DNA of 64,000 nucleotides from Solenopsis invicta (GCF_016802725.1 NC_052679.1:9518421-9582420), one strand, 5' to 3'; positions 1-10,508 are shown, counted from the stretch's first letter. Translations and numbers: made by a program. Notes: generated by a model not told the origin, from the letters alone.

Positions 1-119
1 TCAACACGAGTGACAATAACTCTCTCAAACTTGTCACCTACGTCTTCAATAACCGTCATATCAGTATCAATCGCGCAACAAAAATCCGACCCTCTTTATT
101 AATCTAGGTTTATTTAGCC

Positions 120-1181
120 ATGTCCTATTCCAATGAAGAAGCATATGATATGCTGCTAATTTTAGGTGAGTGTCGAGGTACATTCATTGCAGCGGAAAGA
201 TTGTGGCGGGAACGTTATCCTGATCGGACTCCTCACTCGCGAAATGTTTTTTCACGTTTGGCTAAACGAATCAAAATTAAAGGTGTCGTTCAGCCTCAAC
301 ATAACAAAGGTACACAAATTCGTCGTCCGATTATGGATGAAAGAACAGTGGAAATTCTTGCATCGACAGAATTGAACCCTTATGATTCTTTAAGACGACG
401 AGAACAAGATTCTGGTGTTAGTAAAATCAGTGTTTGGCGCATTCTAAAAAATAACAAATTTCACCCTTACAGAATGTCTGTTCATCAAGCGTTGAATTAT
501 AACGATATTAGACAGAGACTTGTATTTTGCAACTTTATAAGACAGCAACCACTTGATTTCCACTTGAAAATTTTATTTTCTGACGAATGTACACTTAAAA
601 GTGATGGATCTGTTAATACTTGGAACTCTCGTTATTGGGCACAAAATAATCCTCACTGGTTGAGAGAAGTAGATCATCAAACCATTTGGAAAGTCAATGT
701 TTGGTGTGGAATTATTGGAAGTCAAATCATAGGTCCTGTTTTCTTTGACGAAAATCTAAACGGTGATAGATATTCCGCCTTGATAATGACAGATCTTCCT
801 GTCTTACTAGAAAATATTCCTCTGCAATTGCGCCTGAACATGTGGTTCCAACAAGATGCATGTCCGTCTCATACATCGAGAGTTGCTCGTGCGGCATTAA
901 ATACTATGTTCCCCGACAAGTGGATAGGCAAATACGGTCCAATCAATTATCCACCCCGATCACCAGATCTCACCGTCCTTGATTATTATTTCTGGGGAAG
1001 GATAAAAAACTTGGTCTATCATGAACGTCCGACTACGAGGGATAATATGATTCGTAGAATAAGTGAAGCAATTCGATCCTTACGTGCCGAGGAAATTCTT
1101 CGAGCAACCAATGATTTTCAAAATAGAGTTGATGCTTGCATCGCAGAGAATGGTGCTCACTTTGAACATTTAGTCGCTTAA
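120..1181 (+). CDS. DD41D transposase, intact ORF (353 aa)
   Basis: This is a cut-and-paste transposase of the Tc1/mariner superfamily, acting in the nucleus on the element's own inverted repeats. The first 130 residues are the helix-turn-helix DNA-binding region. The RNase-H-like catalytic core shows D155 in LFSDECTL, D246 in FQQDACPS and D288 in SPDLTVLDYYFWG. There are 41 residues between the second and third Asp, which defines the DD41D group to which the rosa elements belong (family assignment from memory). The ORF is uninterrupted and of normal length, starts at the first ATG after an AT-rich leader, and ends at a TAA just before the tandem repeats. Activity cannot be judged without the left inverted repeat. 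The copy at 34266-35323 is a broken relative. Confidence 0.88.
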   Translation: MSYSNEEAYDMLLILGECRGTFIAAERLWRERYPDRTPHSRNVFSRLAKRIKIKGVVQPQHNKGTQIRRPIMDERTVEILASTELNPYDSLRRREQDSGVSKISVWRILKNNKFHPYRMSVHQALNYNDIRQRLVFCNFIRQQPLDFHLKILFSDECTLKSDGSVNTWNSRYWAQNNPHWLREVDHQTIWKVNVWCGIIGSQIIGPVFFDENLNGDRYSALIMTDLPVLLENIPLQLRLNMWFQQDACPSHTSRVARAALNTMFPDKWIGKYGPINYPPRSPDLTVLDYYFWGRIKNLVYHERPTTRDNMIRRISEAIRSLRAEEILRATNDFQNRVDACIAENGAHFEHLVA

Positions 1182-1206
1182 CAAAACATACACTCATTCA
1201 TTCCCG

Positions 1207-1411
1207 AACGTGAGAGGCAAGGGGACTCACATGAATCAAGCACCCCAAACGTGAGAGGCAAGGGGACTCACGTGAATCAAGCACCCCAAACGTGAGAGGC
1301 AAGGGGACTCACATGAATCAAGCACCCCAAACGTGAGAGGCAAGGGGACTCACGTGAATCAAGCACCACAAACGTGAGAGGCAAGGGGACTCACGTGAAT
1401 CAAGCACCCCA
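1207..1411 (+). repeat. Five tandem copies of a 41-bp unit
   Basis: Unit starts are at 1207, 1248, 1289, 1330 and 1371, so the period is exactly 41. Each unit contains AACGTGAGAGGCAAGGGGAC followed by TCACRTGAATCAAGCACC. The array starts 26 bases after the transposase stop. The related DD41D element at 33465-36147 has three copies of a 40-bp version (reverse-complemented) in the same place, so the array belongs to the transposon. Confidence 0.93.
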
Positions 1412-1966
1412 ATGGGATGAAATTCTCGTCACGTCCACGTCGTTCATTCTGGATAATGCTAAGCACGGGAAAATGCATACAGTCAATCTGGACATGATTG
1501 ATCATCAAACATAATCAATCCAGTTAATAAACAAAAGCAGAGTACATAAAACTTTGACTCCCCTTTTCCTCCCCCATACACATACGCATGCACGTACGCA
1601 CACACCCACACACAAGATTAAATCCGACTAAGTAACCACCACATGGTACATCTTGAGTAATGCTGATGCTGGCGGTAGTGTAACTTTCAAGCCGCACAAC
1701 TCGGAAAGTAGTCAACGAAAATAAACATTCTTATAGTGTTTTGGAAAGGTCTTGACACCAGCTATTAGATTCTGGAATCAAAAATAGGGTGTTCCATTTA
1801 AAAAACTTAATGTGATTTCGATCTGACCTTGGCGACGCCATCCAAGGTCAAACTGATAAGATCATTGAATAGATCTTTTGAAACCCTACAACTTTCGTCT
1901 GAACATATTTTTGATTGGTCCTAATCCTGCGAAGAGAAAAGGGGTGTACGGGTGGTCTGAAACACC

Positions 1967-1969
<3 letters not shown>

Positions 1970-2023
<54 letters not shown>

Positions 2024-2027
2024 TATA
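1970..2027. repeat. (TA)n microsatellite
   Basis: An almost pure alternating TA tract between the right end of the DD41D element and the left inverted arm of the next composite. It contains the TA target dinucleotide of the DD41D insertion. Confidence 0.95.
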
Positions 2028-2042
2028 GGTCGCATTCAGATA

Positions 2043-2207
2043 CCCGACAATCATTTGACCGATAGGTCACTTAACCGACACCACTAAACCGACAAGGTCA
2101 CTTGACCGATAAATCACTTAACCAACAGGGTCACTTCACCGACAAATCACTTAATCGACACGGTCACTTAACCGAAACGATTAAATGACTGACAAATCAC
2201 TTAATCC
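2043..2207. repeat. About nine degenerate 17-bp tandem repeats, left arm
   Basis: Units read approximately ACCGACAARTCACTTA, with spacings of 16-17 bases and one short 13-base unit. The inverted counterpart at 15031-15115 has about six units. Confidence 0.85.
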
Positions 2208-2241
2208 ACAGTTTTTTAATTTATTTAATAAGTGCTTGCAA

Positions 2242-2535
2242 TGAAATGCACATTTCTAGTCAATTTCTAAGGCGACGCCCATTCTCTCCTCGCTCGAAGC
2301 TCGTCGGCCGAGCTGTCGATCGCTCGTAGAGCGCTGTGATCTAAGGGGCGTCCCCATCTCAGAAGTATGTTGGGTATGTGTCTTTCTGCTAAAGTCAGTA
2401 AACTATTATAAATTATTTTTATCAAAATAATTTTTCTTTATATATTAAATTATTTACTATATTAAATAATATATTAGTAGTAGGTAGTTTATTCCTTGCG
2501 GAGTACATTGCGGACTTCCGCTCCGCTTACATAGT
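2242..2535 (+). repeat. Inner inverted arm, left copy
   Basis: About 290 bases whose reverse complement recurs at 7693-7965. Shared blocks include AAATGCACATTTC, GCCGAGCTG, CTCAGAAGTATGTTGG, TAAACTATTATAAATTATT and GGACTTCCG near the inner edge. The arms enclose the minus-strand LINE and adjoining low-complexity sequence. Confidence 0.85.
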
Positions 2536-2570
2536 TTCAACCATTTTTATTCCTTACTTCCTTTACAACG

Positions 2571-2572
<2 letters not shown>

Positions 2573-2600
<28 letters not shown>
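2573..2600. repeat. (GA)n microsatellite at LINE 3' end
   Basis: Fourteen alternating GA units immediately beyond the end of LINE ORF2. It is probably the simple-sequence tail of the minus-strand LINE. Confidence 0.85.
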
Positions 2601-2606
<6 letters not shown>

Positions 2607-2607
2607 C

Positions 2608-5600
2608 TCATTCATTCATACCTTCACATTCATTCTTTGAACCTCCGTTTCCGCCGCTTTCTTCCACACTTTCCTCTCTTCCTTCCACACTCTCATTCAT
2701 ACCCAGCCACCCTCCTCCCTCCCGCATCTCCCCCAGTTTTTTCATCCAAACTTCTCCCTCCCCCCTCTCACCTAAAACCTTTTCTACCATCTCCTACCAT
2801 CCCTTTTCCATCCCTCAATCCGTGCATTCCTCCCATATATGCTCCCACGTTTCCACTCCCCATCTACATATTCTACACTTTCTTTTCTCTTTCTCTTCCC
2901 AGTATCTACCTCCTCTCATACCATCTCCTAACCTAAACCTCGCAACCCTTTTCCATCTTTCTTCTTTCCAATCCCTCTTCAAGTACTCCGGCACTCCCTT
3001 TCCCTTCACTCTGTTATACCATCTGTTGAATTTTGAGCTCCTAATTTTTTCCCACCTTTCCTCTTCCTGCCGCCTCCTCTCTCTTGCTACCATCTCTTCC
3101 CCCCTTAACCCTCCCTTTTCTCTCAACTTTTCTATCTCCTTGATATTCCAGCTCTTTTCTTCATAGAAACTTCTTCTTTCTTCCTTCCATTTTTCCATCA
3201 CCTTTCCCTCCTTCGCTCTACCTCTTATCTCCTCCCAACACAACCTTGCCAACTCCCCCCCTCCTCCTTCTCCCAGTTTGTTTTCATAACTCCATGCCCT
3301 CATTCCTGCCCTTCCCCTTAATTTTTCCCTCTGCATCTCCTCCCTTACCATGTACCCCGGTGTGTACCTTCCCACCCTTATTATCCATTTCAAATACCTG
3401 TCTTGTATCCTCTCTACCTTTTCCCTTTCTTACCACCCCCAAATTTCTGCCCCATAGCTAACTACCGTCCATACCAACCTATCAAATAACCACATCTTTC
3501 TAGCCCTGTTCTTTCCGAATTTCCCCTTTCCTATTCCCATACTTCTCTCATCACCACCGCTCCTTTTTTGACTCTCTCCTCTATATGTTTTTTTTGTCCC
3601 CCATTTGCCATCATCATGTAGCCCAGATATTTATACCTTTTCACTTCCTCTATTTCATTTCCTTTCCATTTCCATATCATCTTTTTCTGTCTCTCACCCC
3701 CTCTTCTACACCTCATCACTTTTGTCTTCTCCACATTTATTTCTAATCTTTTCTGTTCTACATATCCTTCTAATGTTTTTATTAACCCTTTCATCCTTGC
3801 TTCATCCTCTGCCACCACCGCCACATCATCCGCATACGCCAGGGAATAAATTTTTTCTTCTCTTCACCTTTACTCCCCCCCATCTTCCATTCTCCAATTC
3901 CTCATCCAAATCCGCTAGCAGTAGTGTGAACATGCATGGGCTCAACGGACATCCCTGTCTCACTCCTCTATTTGTCCAAAAGTTTCCCCCCTCTCTTTCC
4001 CGCACCCTTACTCTACTTATTGTCTCCTCCAAAACTTCCTCACACCTCACCACCAGACTCTCTCTCACTCCCTTCCTCCTCATTGTCTGTACCAGTATCT
4101 CCCTATCCACCGAGTCAAACGCTGCTTTCATATCCATAAACATAACTACTATTTTGCCTTTTGTTTCCGCTATTTTCTTATTTATTAAATAATTTAACAC
4201 GTATATGTGGTCTATCATTCCTACCCTTCTCCTAAACTCCGTTTGACTCGGTGGTAATATCCCTTTATTTTCCACTTCTTCCCTCAATCTCTCCGCCAAA
4301 ACCGCCGCGTACACTTTATACGCTGTTTGCGTAAGCGTAACCCCCCTACAGTCTTCTGCCTTTTCCCCCTCCCCCTTTTTCACTATCGGTACCACTATCT
4401 CTTCTCTCCAATCTTCTGGCCATCCTTCTCCCTTCCACACTCTATTATATATCTCCCACAGCCATTCCCTTATTTCTTTTCTCCCATATTTCCATACTTC
4501 ATTCGTAATCCCATCCCCTCCTGCCGCTTTTCCGTCCCTCAATCTCCTTATCGCCCTACCAATTTCCTCTCTACTAATCTCGTCTTCCTCCTCTACCCCT
4601 CTCCCCATTACCTCCCCTCTTATCCTCCACTCCACTCCCCCCAGCACCCCTCTAAAGTGTTTTTTTCCACTCCCCCATTTCAATCCCTTCCCTGACTCTC
4701 TTTCTCTTCCTCCTTCCTTTATTCATTACTTTCCACACGTCCTTTTCGGATCTTATTTCTTCTATTTCCCTCTCCCATCTTTCCCTCTCCTTTTTCTTCT
4801 TCTCCTCACAATGTTCCCTGTACCTCTTTTTCATTTCTTTATATTTTTTCCCTTCTCCCCCTCTCCTCCTCCACCATTTTAATTCCTCCATAACCTCTCT
4901 TTTTCTATCCCTACATTCCTCATCCCACCATCCTCTCCGTTCCTTCTTCTCTTCCTTCTCTACTCTCTCTAATGCCACTTCTACTTTTCTCTTCATTTTC
5001 CTCCAAACCTCCCCTACCTCCTCATCATCATTATCCCTCTTCCCAAGGTATTCCTCAAATTTCTTTTTTCCCTTCTCCGTCCAAACCCCCCTTCTTCCTC
5101 TCCCTTTCCTTTTCCCGGTCCTCTCTTCCCTCCGGCCTCCTCCCTCCACCCATACCGTTATCGGCTGATGATCGGAGTCTACCCAATCCTCCACTTTCAT
5201 CTTTTCCACCTTTCTTCTTGTCTTCTCATTCCCGATCACATAATTTATTACGGTCCCTCCCTTCCCTCCTGTATACGTCCATTCCCACTCCTCATCCCCC
5301 TTTACGCTTCCATTCCAATATTGACCATCCCAATTCTCCTATATAACCACATAGCTTCTTTCCCTCTCTATTCACCTTTTCATCCTTCGAGCTCCTCTTT
5401 CCCTATTCTATCCCTCCCTCTTCATCCTCACCTATTCTTCCCCCCCTCTCTCCCCGTCCTAGCATTGAAATCCCCTCCTATTAATAACCTCACCCCTTCC
5501 TCTTTGTCCTCCATCCACTCTCTCAGCTTTCCCATTTTTTCCTCCAAATCTCTATTTACATACACTCCTATTAGTCTCCACCACTCTCCCCCTAAATTTA

Positions 5601-5952
5601 CTTTTACTGCTTGTAATCCCTCTTCTTTTCTTTCCTTATCATCCTTTTCTCTCCCTATTCCTTCCCTTATCTCCACAATCATTCCTCCCATTGCCCTCCC
5701 TTTCTTACTCTTCCTTCCCGCATGTATCCTTTTGGCAGCCATTTTTGAACTCTTTCCCATCCCTTCTTCTGTAACCAAGTCTCACTCAGGAACATCACAT
5801 CCCATTCTTTTAGTCTCTCCCTGAAATCCTTTTCTTTATTTTTTATGCCTGCCACATTCCAAAAGCCTATTTTAGACTTTTTGCCATCTTCTTCTTTCTT
5901 ATTCCTCCTCTTTTTCCTATGCTTCTGATTTTCTATATTTCCTTCTATTTCC
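2608..5952 (-). pseudogene. LINE ORF2: endonuclease-reverse transcriptase, several frameshifts
   Basis: Read on the minus strand, all landmark motifs are present but spread over several frames. The N-terminal AP-like endonuclease shows FWNVAG near 5855, FLSETWL (catalytic Glu) near 5785, GGDFNARTG near 5470 and SDHQPI near 5170. The reverse transcriptase shows FMDMKAAFDSVD near 4120, RQGCPLSPCMF near 3945 and the catalytic YADD at about 3835. A C-terminal cysteine cluster (CRICRWGVETWEHIWEEC) lies at about 2818-2875. Open segments at 5428-5778, 4652-5239, 3826-4683, 3531-3824, 2815-3393 and 2608-2790 are joined only by frame changes, so this copy is not translatable. No RNase H domain is evident. 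Confidence 0.85.
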
Positions 5953-6229
5953 CCCTCTCCCTCTCCCTCCGTCCACCTCCCTACTAAAAATCCTCTTTCT
6001 CCTTTTTCACCCCTCTACCCTTCTCCATCTCCCCCCCTTCCATTCTCTTACTTCTTTTCCGTGCCATTTCCTCAACTCATCCTTAATCTCATCCCATACC
6101 CATAATTTCTCCTCAATCCCCTCAATATTTTCATATAACCTACTCTTACTTTCCTACCTTCCCTCCTTATTCTTTCCGCTTCCTTCCTTATCCACCACTC
6201 TATCCTTCTCTCCTTTTCTGTCAGATCAT

Positions 6230-7069
6230 CTACCTATTATCTATCCACTCCCTTCTTTCCCTCAGCTTTGCTTTTCCTTTCATCACTTCAATTTTTTCCC
6301 CTACACTCGCTAATCTTACCCATACCATTTCCCTTCCCTCCTTATCTTTTTTCCCTATACTCCTTATCCCTTCCACTCTCGCTGTCGCCCCCACTATCTC
6401 TTCTATCTCTTTTCTTAACCCCTCTATTTCTTTCTCCTTTGCTTTCACTCCTTTTACGATTATATTTCTCTTCCTCTCTTTCCTTTTCCTCTTTTTCCCC
6501 TCTAACTCTATTCTCTTTATCCTTTCTTCTAATTCCTTCATCTCTCCCTTTCTCCCTCTCTCCATCTGCTTTACCCCTTCCTCTTTCTTCCTTTCCTCAT
6601 CCCCTTTCTCTTTCTCCTCCCTCCCCCTACCTTTCTCAATCTCTTCCACTCTTTTCTCTAAACTGTCTAATCTTTTTCTCATATCTTCCATCCATTCCCT
6701 CATCTCTGCTTTCCCCTCCTTTACCTCTCTTAATTCCGCTTTAATTTCCTTAAAACTCTCCCTTACCTCCCTTAATATCTCACTCAACCCCCCTTCTTCT
6801 TGCCTTTCCATCTGTTTTTCCGGCTGCTTTTCTAGCTGTTTTTCCGGCGATCTTACTACCTTTATACTTTTCTTAAAGATATCTGCCTGTAATGCATCTA
6901 TCTCCTTCCTTTTCTCTCCTCTCTTAAACGCCTCTATCAGCGACAGACTATATACTCTATCCCTCATCCCCTCTGCTTTGCTCGGTCTCCCCACCTTCCT
7001 CTTCTCCTCTCCTTTCCCCTCCTCTACTTCCCTTTCCCTCTCCTTCCTTCTCTCCTTTCCTTCCTCCAT
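6230..7069 (-). CDS. LINE ORF1 protein (279 aa): coiled coil plus RRM-like segment
   Basis: This is an RNA-binding nucleocapsid-like protein of the LINE, expected to coat its RNA. The N-terminus is extremely basic/acidic with a KVGRPSKAEG segment. Residues about 90-190 are a long Glu/Lys/Arg heptad region predicting a coiled coil. A segment beginning RNIIVKGV (about residue 204) looks like the first strand of an RRM-type fold, as in L1-like ORF1 proteins. The ORF is open over its whole length, unlike ORF2. The charge bias follows from the purine-rich coding strand, so low-complexity matches should be treated with care. Confidence 0.65.
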   Translation of the reverse strand: MEEGKERRKEREREVEEGKGEEKRKVGRPSKAEGMRDRVYSLSLIEAFKRGEKRKEIDALQADIFKKSIKVVRSPEKQLEKQPEKQMERQEEGGLSEILREVRESFKEIKAELREVKEGKAEMREWMEDMRKRLDSLEKRVEEIEKGRGREEKEKGDEERKKEEGVKQMERGRKGEMKELEERIKRIELEGKKRKRKERKRNIIVKGVKAKEKEIEGLRKEIEEIVGATARVEGIRSIGKKDKEGREMVWVRLASVGEKIEVMKGKAKLRERREWIDNR

Positions 7070-7090
7070 CTCATCTTTCCTCTAACCTGC

Positions 7091-7692
7091 CAACTTTCCC
7101 TATTTAAGAGTTTATTTACTTGCAGTCGGGTTGTAAATAAAAGAAAAAAAAATTTTTTTTTTTAAGTAATCTATTTTTTTTGTAGAAAATATTTACTAGA
7201 AAATATGACTCTTTTATATGTGAGATGATCACACTTTTACTCTAAGAAAACAATTTAAACAAGTTTAATAATATTTTTAGCTTATTTTTACAATTATTAT
7301 ACAGATGTAGCAAATGTAAAAATATAAAATCATATATTAAGATATTAAATCGGTTACTCAAACGTTACTTCAATTCAAAATTTCCCGCTACTGCACTTAC
7401 TCTCTCCTGCTCTGCTTCTCACTTCTACCGCCCGATGTCGCTACCCTCTTTCTTTTCTGCTTTCTCTCTACACTCTAAACCTGCTTTCCCGTCTAACTTC
7501 CAAATCCCGTCCCAACCCTACTATCCCTTCTGTCTCACTATTCTCTTACCCCGGCCGTTTACCCTTATTCACCCTCTATCACCAGCCCCTTCCCTTTCCC
7601 TTCACTTCCTCGCACTCCACCACGTATTACCTTATCCCCTAATACCTGCTTATCACTCGCACTCTCCGCACACACACGTCAATCACTTTCGC
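7091..7692. other. No gene seen: AT-rich then pyrimidine-rich filler
   Basis: 7110-7380 is AT-rich with homopolymer runs. 7381-7690 is C/T-rich and may include the 5' untranslated part of the minus-strand LINE. No protein motif was recognised. Confidence 0.6.
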
Positions 7693-7965
7693 TACCGGAA
7701 ACGGAAGTCCTCTATTAAATAATATATTATATAATTTAATTATAAAAAAAATTGTTTTGATAAAAATAATTTATAATAGTTTACGGATTTAAGCAGAAGA
7801 GCATATATCCAACATACTTCTGAGATAAGAACGCCCCTGAAGCCACAGCGCTCCGCGCGTGATCGTCAGCTCGGCCAATCAGTCTCGAGCGGTAGTGGGG
7901 AGAGAGTAAGCATTGGCTCAGTAATCGGCCCGAAATGTGCATTTTGTTTTGAGTACTGAAAGAAC
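7693..7965 (-). repeat. Inner inverted arm, right copy
   Basis: Reverse-complement partner of 2242-2535, with small indels. It lies between the LINE and the leader of the MULE transposase. Confidence 0.85.
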
Positions 7966-8049
7966 CAATATCAATTATAGTTTTGATTTTTGCCGATAGA
8001 GGTCACAGATGATGCATACTTTCTCCTAATTGAAGTGTAGCGTTTTCGG

Positions 8050-8057
8050 TATATAAA
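8050..8057 (+). promoter_or_regulatory. Possible TATA box of the MULE transposase
   Basis: TATATAAA about 200 bases before the transposase ATG, in the 290-base stretch between the inner arm and the ORF. The placement fits a promoter, but TATA-like strings are frequent in this AT-rich DNA. Confidence 0.3.
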
Positions 8058-8254
8058 CGAGGTCGAGTATTGGGGGCAAATATATATTTATACTTACAAT
8101 TAGACTCATCTCTAGCTATATCGTATAGTTATCAGTAAATTAGTATTTGTACGTAATTTTTGGCATAATTAGCATTCGGATTTAGTTTTCATTTAAGCTA
8201 TAGAAATTTTTTTTTCTACAATTAGCTGCAAGTGTTTGTCAATTTTTTAATAAA

Positions 8255-9718
8255 ATGTCTTTATCTCAGAAATCTGCTAGTATAACAGAAGTAATTCCGT
8301 CAATCAAAGATGGGTCAAAAATTAATATAGACGGTTTTGAATTTGTTAAAGATAAAACTCGGAATGACATGTATTATGGGGTTTGCGAACGTAGAAGCAG
8401 AAAGAAGGACAATGGACAATGTACTGCAAGGGCAATAACAATTTTGATTAATGGACAACATCTTGTTCGTAAGTTTGATGCTTTGGCACATAATCATGTG
8501 GGTCAAGCTGATAAACAAGTTGAAAAAATATGTAATCAGATGAAACAATTAGCTGAAAGTAATACTGATTATTCAATTCAAATTATTAACAATGTATTAG
8601 CATCTACATCACGAGATATTCAGCCGTGTTTACCATCAAAAGATGCCTTGAGACAATAAATTAAAAGAGTTAGAAAATGTAATGCTTTTGCTGAACCAAA
8701 AACATTAGAAGACTTTTCAGTGCCTGATGAGTTATTATTGACAATTTCGGGTAGTCACTTTTTGAAAGATGTAAGAAATGGAAGTGAAAGAATTTTGATT
8801 TTTACTACGAAGGAAAACTTGAAATATTTGCAAGAGGCTAGATACTGGATAATGAATGGTACGTTTAAGACTGTTCCAACTGTCTTTAGACAATTGTATA
8901 CAATTCATGCGAATATTGGTAATGACAATCCTTGTGTGGTGCCATTAGTTTATGCTCTTATGAGTTCAAAGAATGAAGAGTTATATAAAAGATTGTTTCA
9001 AGAATTAAATGATTAGGCTGTGGAATTTTTATTTGATTTAAAACCCGAATTTGTATTGACAGATTTTGAAAGAGCTGCAATTAATGCAGTAAAATCTGAA
9101 TTTCCGTTAGCACAAAGTAAGAGTTGTCATTTTCATTTGGTTCAGTCAGTTTATAAACAAATCCAAACAAATAATTTGACATCAAAGTATGGTAATGATC
9201 AAAATTTCAGCCTTCTTATTAGGCATATTCCTGCTTTGGCATTTTTAAGTCCTGTTGAAATACCTGCAGCTTTTGATGAATTGAAAAATTTTATGCTTAA
9301 AGATGCAGAATCAATTATTAAATGGTTTGGCGATAATTATGTTAGTGGAAGACAGCGAAAAATTTTGAAAAATGGAGAGATTCAGAGATGGCCACCGATA
9401 TATCCACCAGAAATGTGGTCTGTATTTGAAAATAGATATTTGGCTTTACCACAAAACAAAGTGGAAGCATGGCATCGACGATGGGAAACTCTTGTTGGTC
9501 GTGCACATGTAGGAGTTTTGGCTATTATTAAGGAGATTCGGAAAGAGCAAAATGTTGTTGAAAATGAAATTGAACGAAATTTGAGAGGTGAGCCAGCTCC
9601 AAAAATGCGACGTGAAGACGGTCAAAGAGAAATTCGCATTCAAAATGTAATTAGTGATCGCAGTAACAAAACTATCCTTGAATATTTAAGGGGAATTGCA
9701 CATAATATTTCAATATAA
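8255..9718 (+). pseudogene. MULE (Mutator-like) transposase with N-terminal FLYWCH-like domain, two stops
   Basis: A single reading frame runs from ATG 8255 to TAA 9718 but is cut by TAA at 8657-8659 and TAG at 9014-9016. The N-terminal 75 residues (GFEFVKDKTRND, then CTARAITI and HNHVG) resemble a FLYWCH zinc finger, common in insect MULEs. The catalytic region shows the second acid in LTDFERAAINAV (about 9060), a C-x2-H pair in SKSCHFHLVQ (about 9120), and the NKVEAWHRRW block with the terminal Glu (about 9465). The first catalytic acid, normally Asp in an xDGTF motif, is Asn here (codon 8855-8857, AAT). With two nonsense codons and a lost catalytic residue this copy is dead. Confidence 0.85.
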
Positions 9719-9758
9719 TCCTATCATTAGAATTAGTTTAAATGTAGTTGTGTGTTTC

Positions 9759-9764
9759 AATAAA
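9759..9764 (+). terminator. Polyadenylation signal of the MULE transposase
   Basis: AATAAA 41 bases past the stop codon, followed by A-rich DNA to about 9860. The next bases to 10056 are AT-rich with no gene. Confidence 0.5.
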
Positions 9765-10056
9765 ATATTAAAAAAAAAAAATAAAATTGTAAAATCCAAA
9801 AAAATATAAAATGATAAAATTAAAAAAAACTTTAAAATTTTAAAAATTAAAAAAAATCTTAAGACAAAAGGGAATTAATTTAGTGAGCTTTGCTATATGT
9901 TATAGAGGGTACGGAACAATTGTTTTTATGAATTAATTAGCGTTCTTGTTTTGTTTTTGTCATATAATTACATAAATCTTATTTAGAAAATTTCGTTATT
10001 TTTGTTATATGACCTTGTATACGAGGTCTACAGACGTACTGTTCCGTATGGAGTAT

Positions 10057-10295
10057 TTGGCCAAGGATATTCAATTGACCACGTTGCGATATTAGATCTG
10101 AAATTATGGCCAAATTGTAACTAAAATAGAGTTGGGTTGGATTAGAAAAAATACGGGGAAGGGGCGCGAGGCCGATTCCTGAGGCGACACCCACTTTAAC
10201 TCTATTTCAATTGTAATTTGGCCAAGGATATCCAATTGATTACGTTGCAATATTAGATCTGAAATTATGGCCAAATTGTAACTAAAATAGAGTTG
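10057..10295. repeat. 78-bp direct repeat, copies 161 bp apart
   Basis: 10057-10134 and 10218-10295 are near-identical (TTGGCCAAGGATAT through AAAATAGAGTTG). They are separated by an 83-base spacer. The following 10296-10480 looks like a LINE-type 3' untranslated tail ending in a short A-run, but no coding part is attached. Confidence 0.85.
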
Positions 10296-10481
10296 AGTTA
10301 GGTTATCGCGGTGCATGCTCAACCCGATCTGGTCCGTCCCGATCCCGAGCCCAGACGCCGGAAACAGATAGGGTTTACTGGATATACCAGCCCTAATTGG
10401 ATCGGGAGTCCCACATACCCCGAGTTCTGTCACCGCAGGGCACAGAAATGCGTAATGAATTCCTTAATTACAAAAAAGGGA

Positions 10482-10508
10482 TAGGTTAGGTTAGGTTAGG
10501 TTAGGTTA
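10482..10508 (+). repeat. Interstitial TTAGG telomere-type repeats
   Basis: Five consecutive TTAGG units, the telomere motif of most insects including Hymenoptera, directly upstream of the gag-only LINE insertion. Confidence 0.85.

Larger units (their letters stand above)
1..1969 (+). mobile_element. DD41D Tc1/mariner-superfamily transposon (rosa-like), left end cut by window edge
   Basis: The right terminus is visible: the sequence ends ACACCCTG at 1969, followed by TA at 1970-1971, as expected for Tc1/mariner insertion at TA. The last 200 bases resemble the arms of the copy at 33465-36147 (shared blocks such as GTCCCATTTAAAA and an AAGGTCA-rich tract). Both copies carry a transposase ORF followed by tandem repeats containing GAGGCAAGGGGACTCAC, and then a conserved block around ACGTCCACGTCGTT (about 1430). 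The left inverted repeat lies outside the window, so the full length is unknown. Confidence 0.8.
2571..7090 (-). mobile_element. APE-type non-LTR retrotransposon (LINE) with strong purine bias, near full length
   Basis: A minus-strand LINE with ORF1 at 6230-7069 and a broken ORF2 at about 2608-5952. On the plus strand the element is overwhelmingly C and T, so its coding strand is mostly A and G and encodes very Lys/Glu/Arg-rich proteins. It ends at its 3' side in a (GA)n/(CT)n tract (2573-2600) rather than an obvious poly(A). The exact 5' edge is unclear: coding stops at 7069 and composition changes to AT-rich near 7110. I do not assign a clade beyond the presence of an apurinic-type endonuclease and reverse transcriptase. 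Confidence 0.8.

Noticed and set aside
1207..1411. Regular 41-bp repeats looking at first like a CRISPR array
   Set aside because: The whole unit repeats with no variable spacers, the context is a eukaryotic transposon, and the copy at 34129-34255 confirms it as a transposon minisatellite.
1848..2087. Short frames encoding Ile-Tyr runs
   Set aside because: They are translations of the (TA)n microsatellite.
2637..6744. Plus-strand open frames rich in Ser, Pro, Leu and Phe
   Set aside because: They are mirror images of the purine-rich minus-strand LINE genes; the pyrimidine-rich strand simply lacks stop codons.
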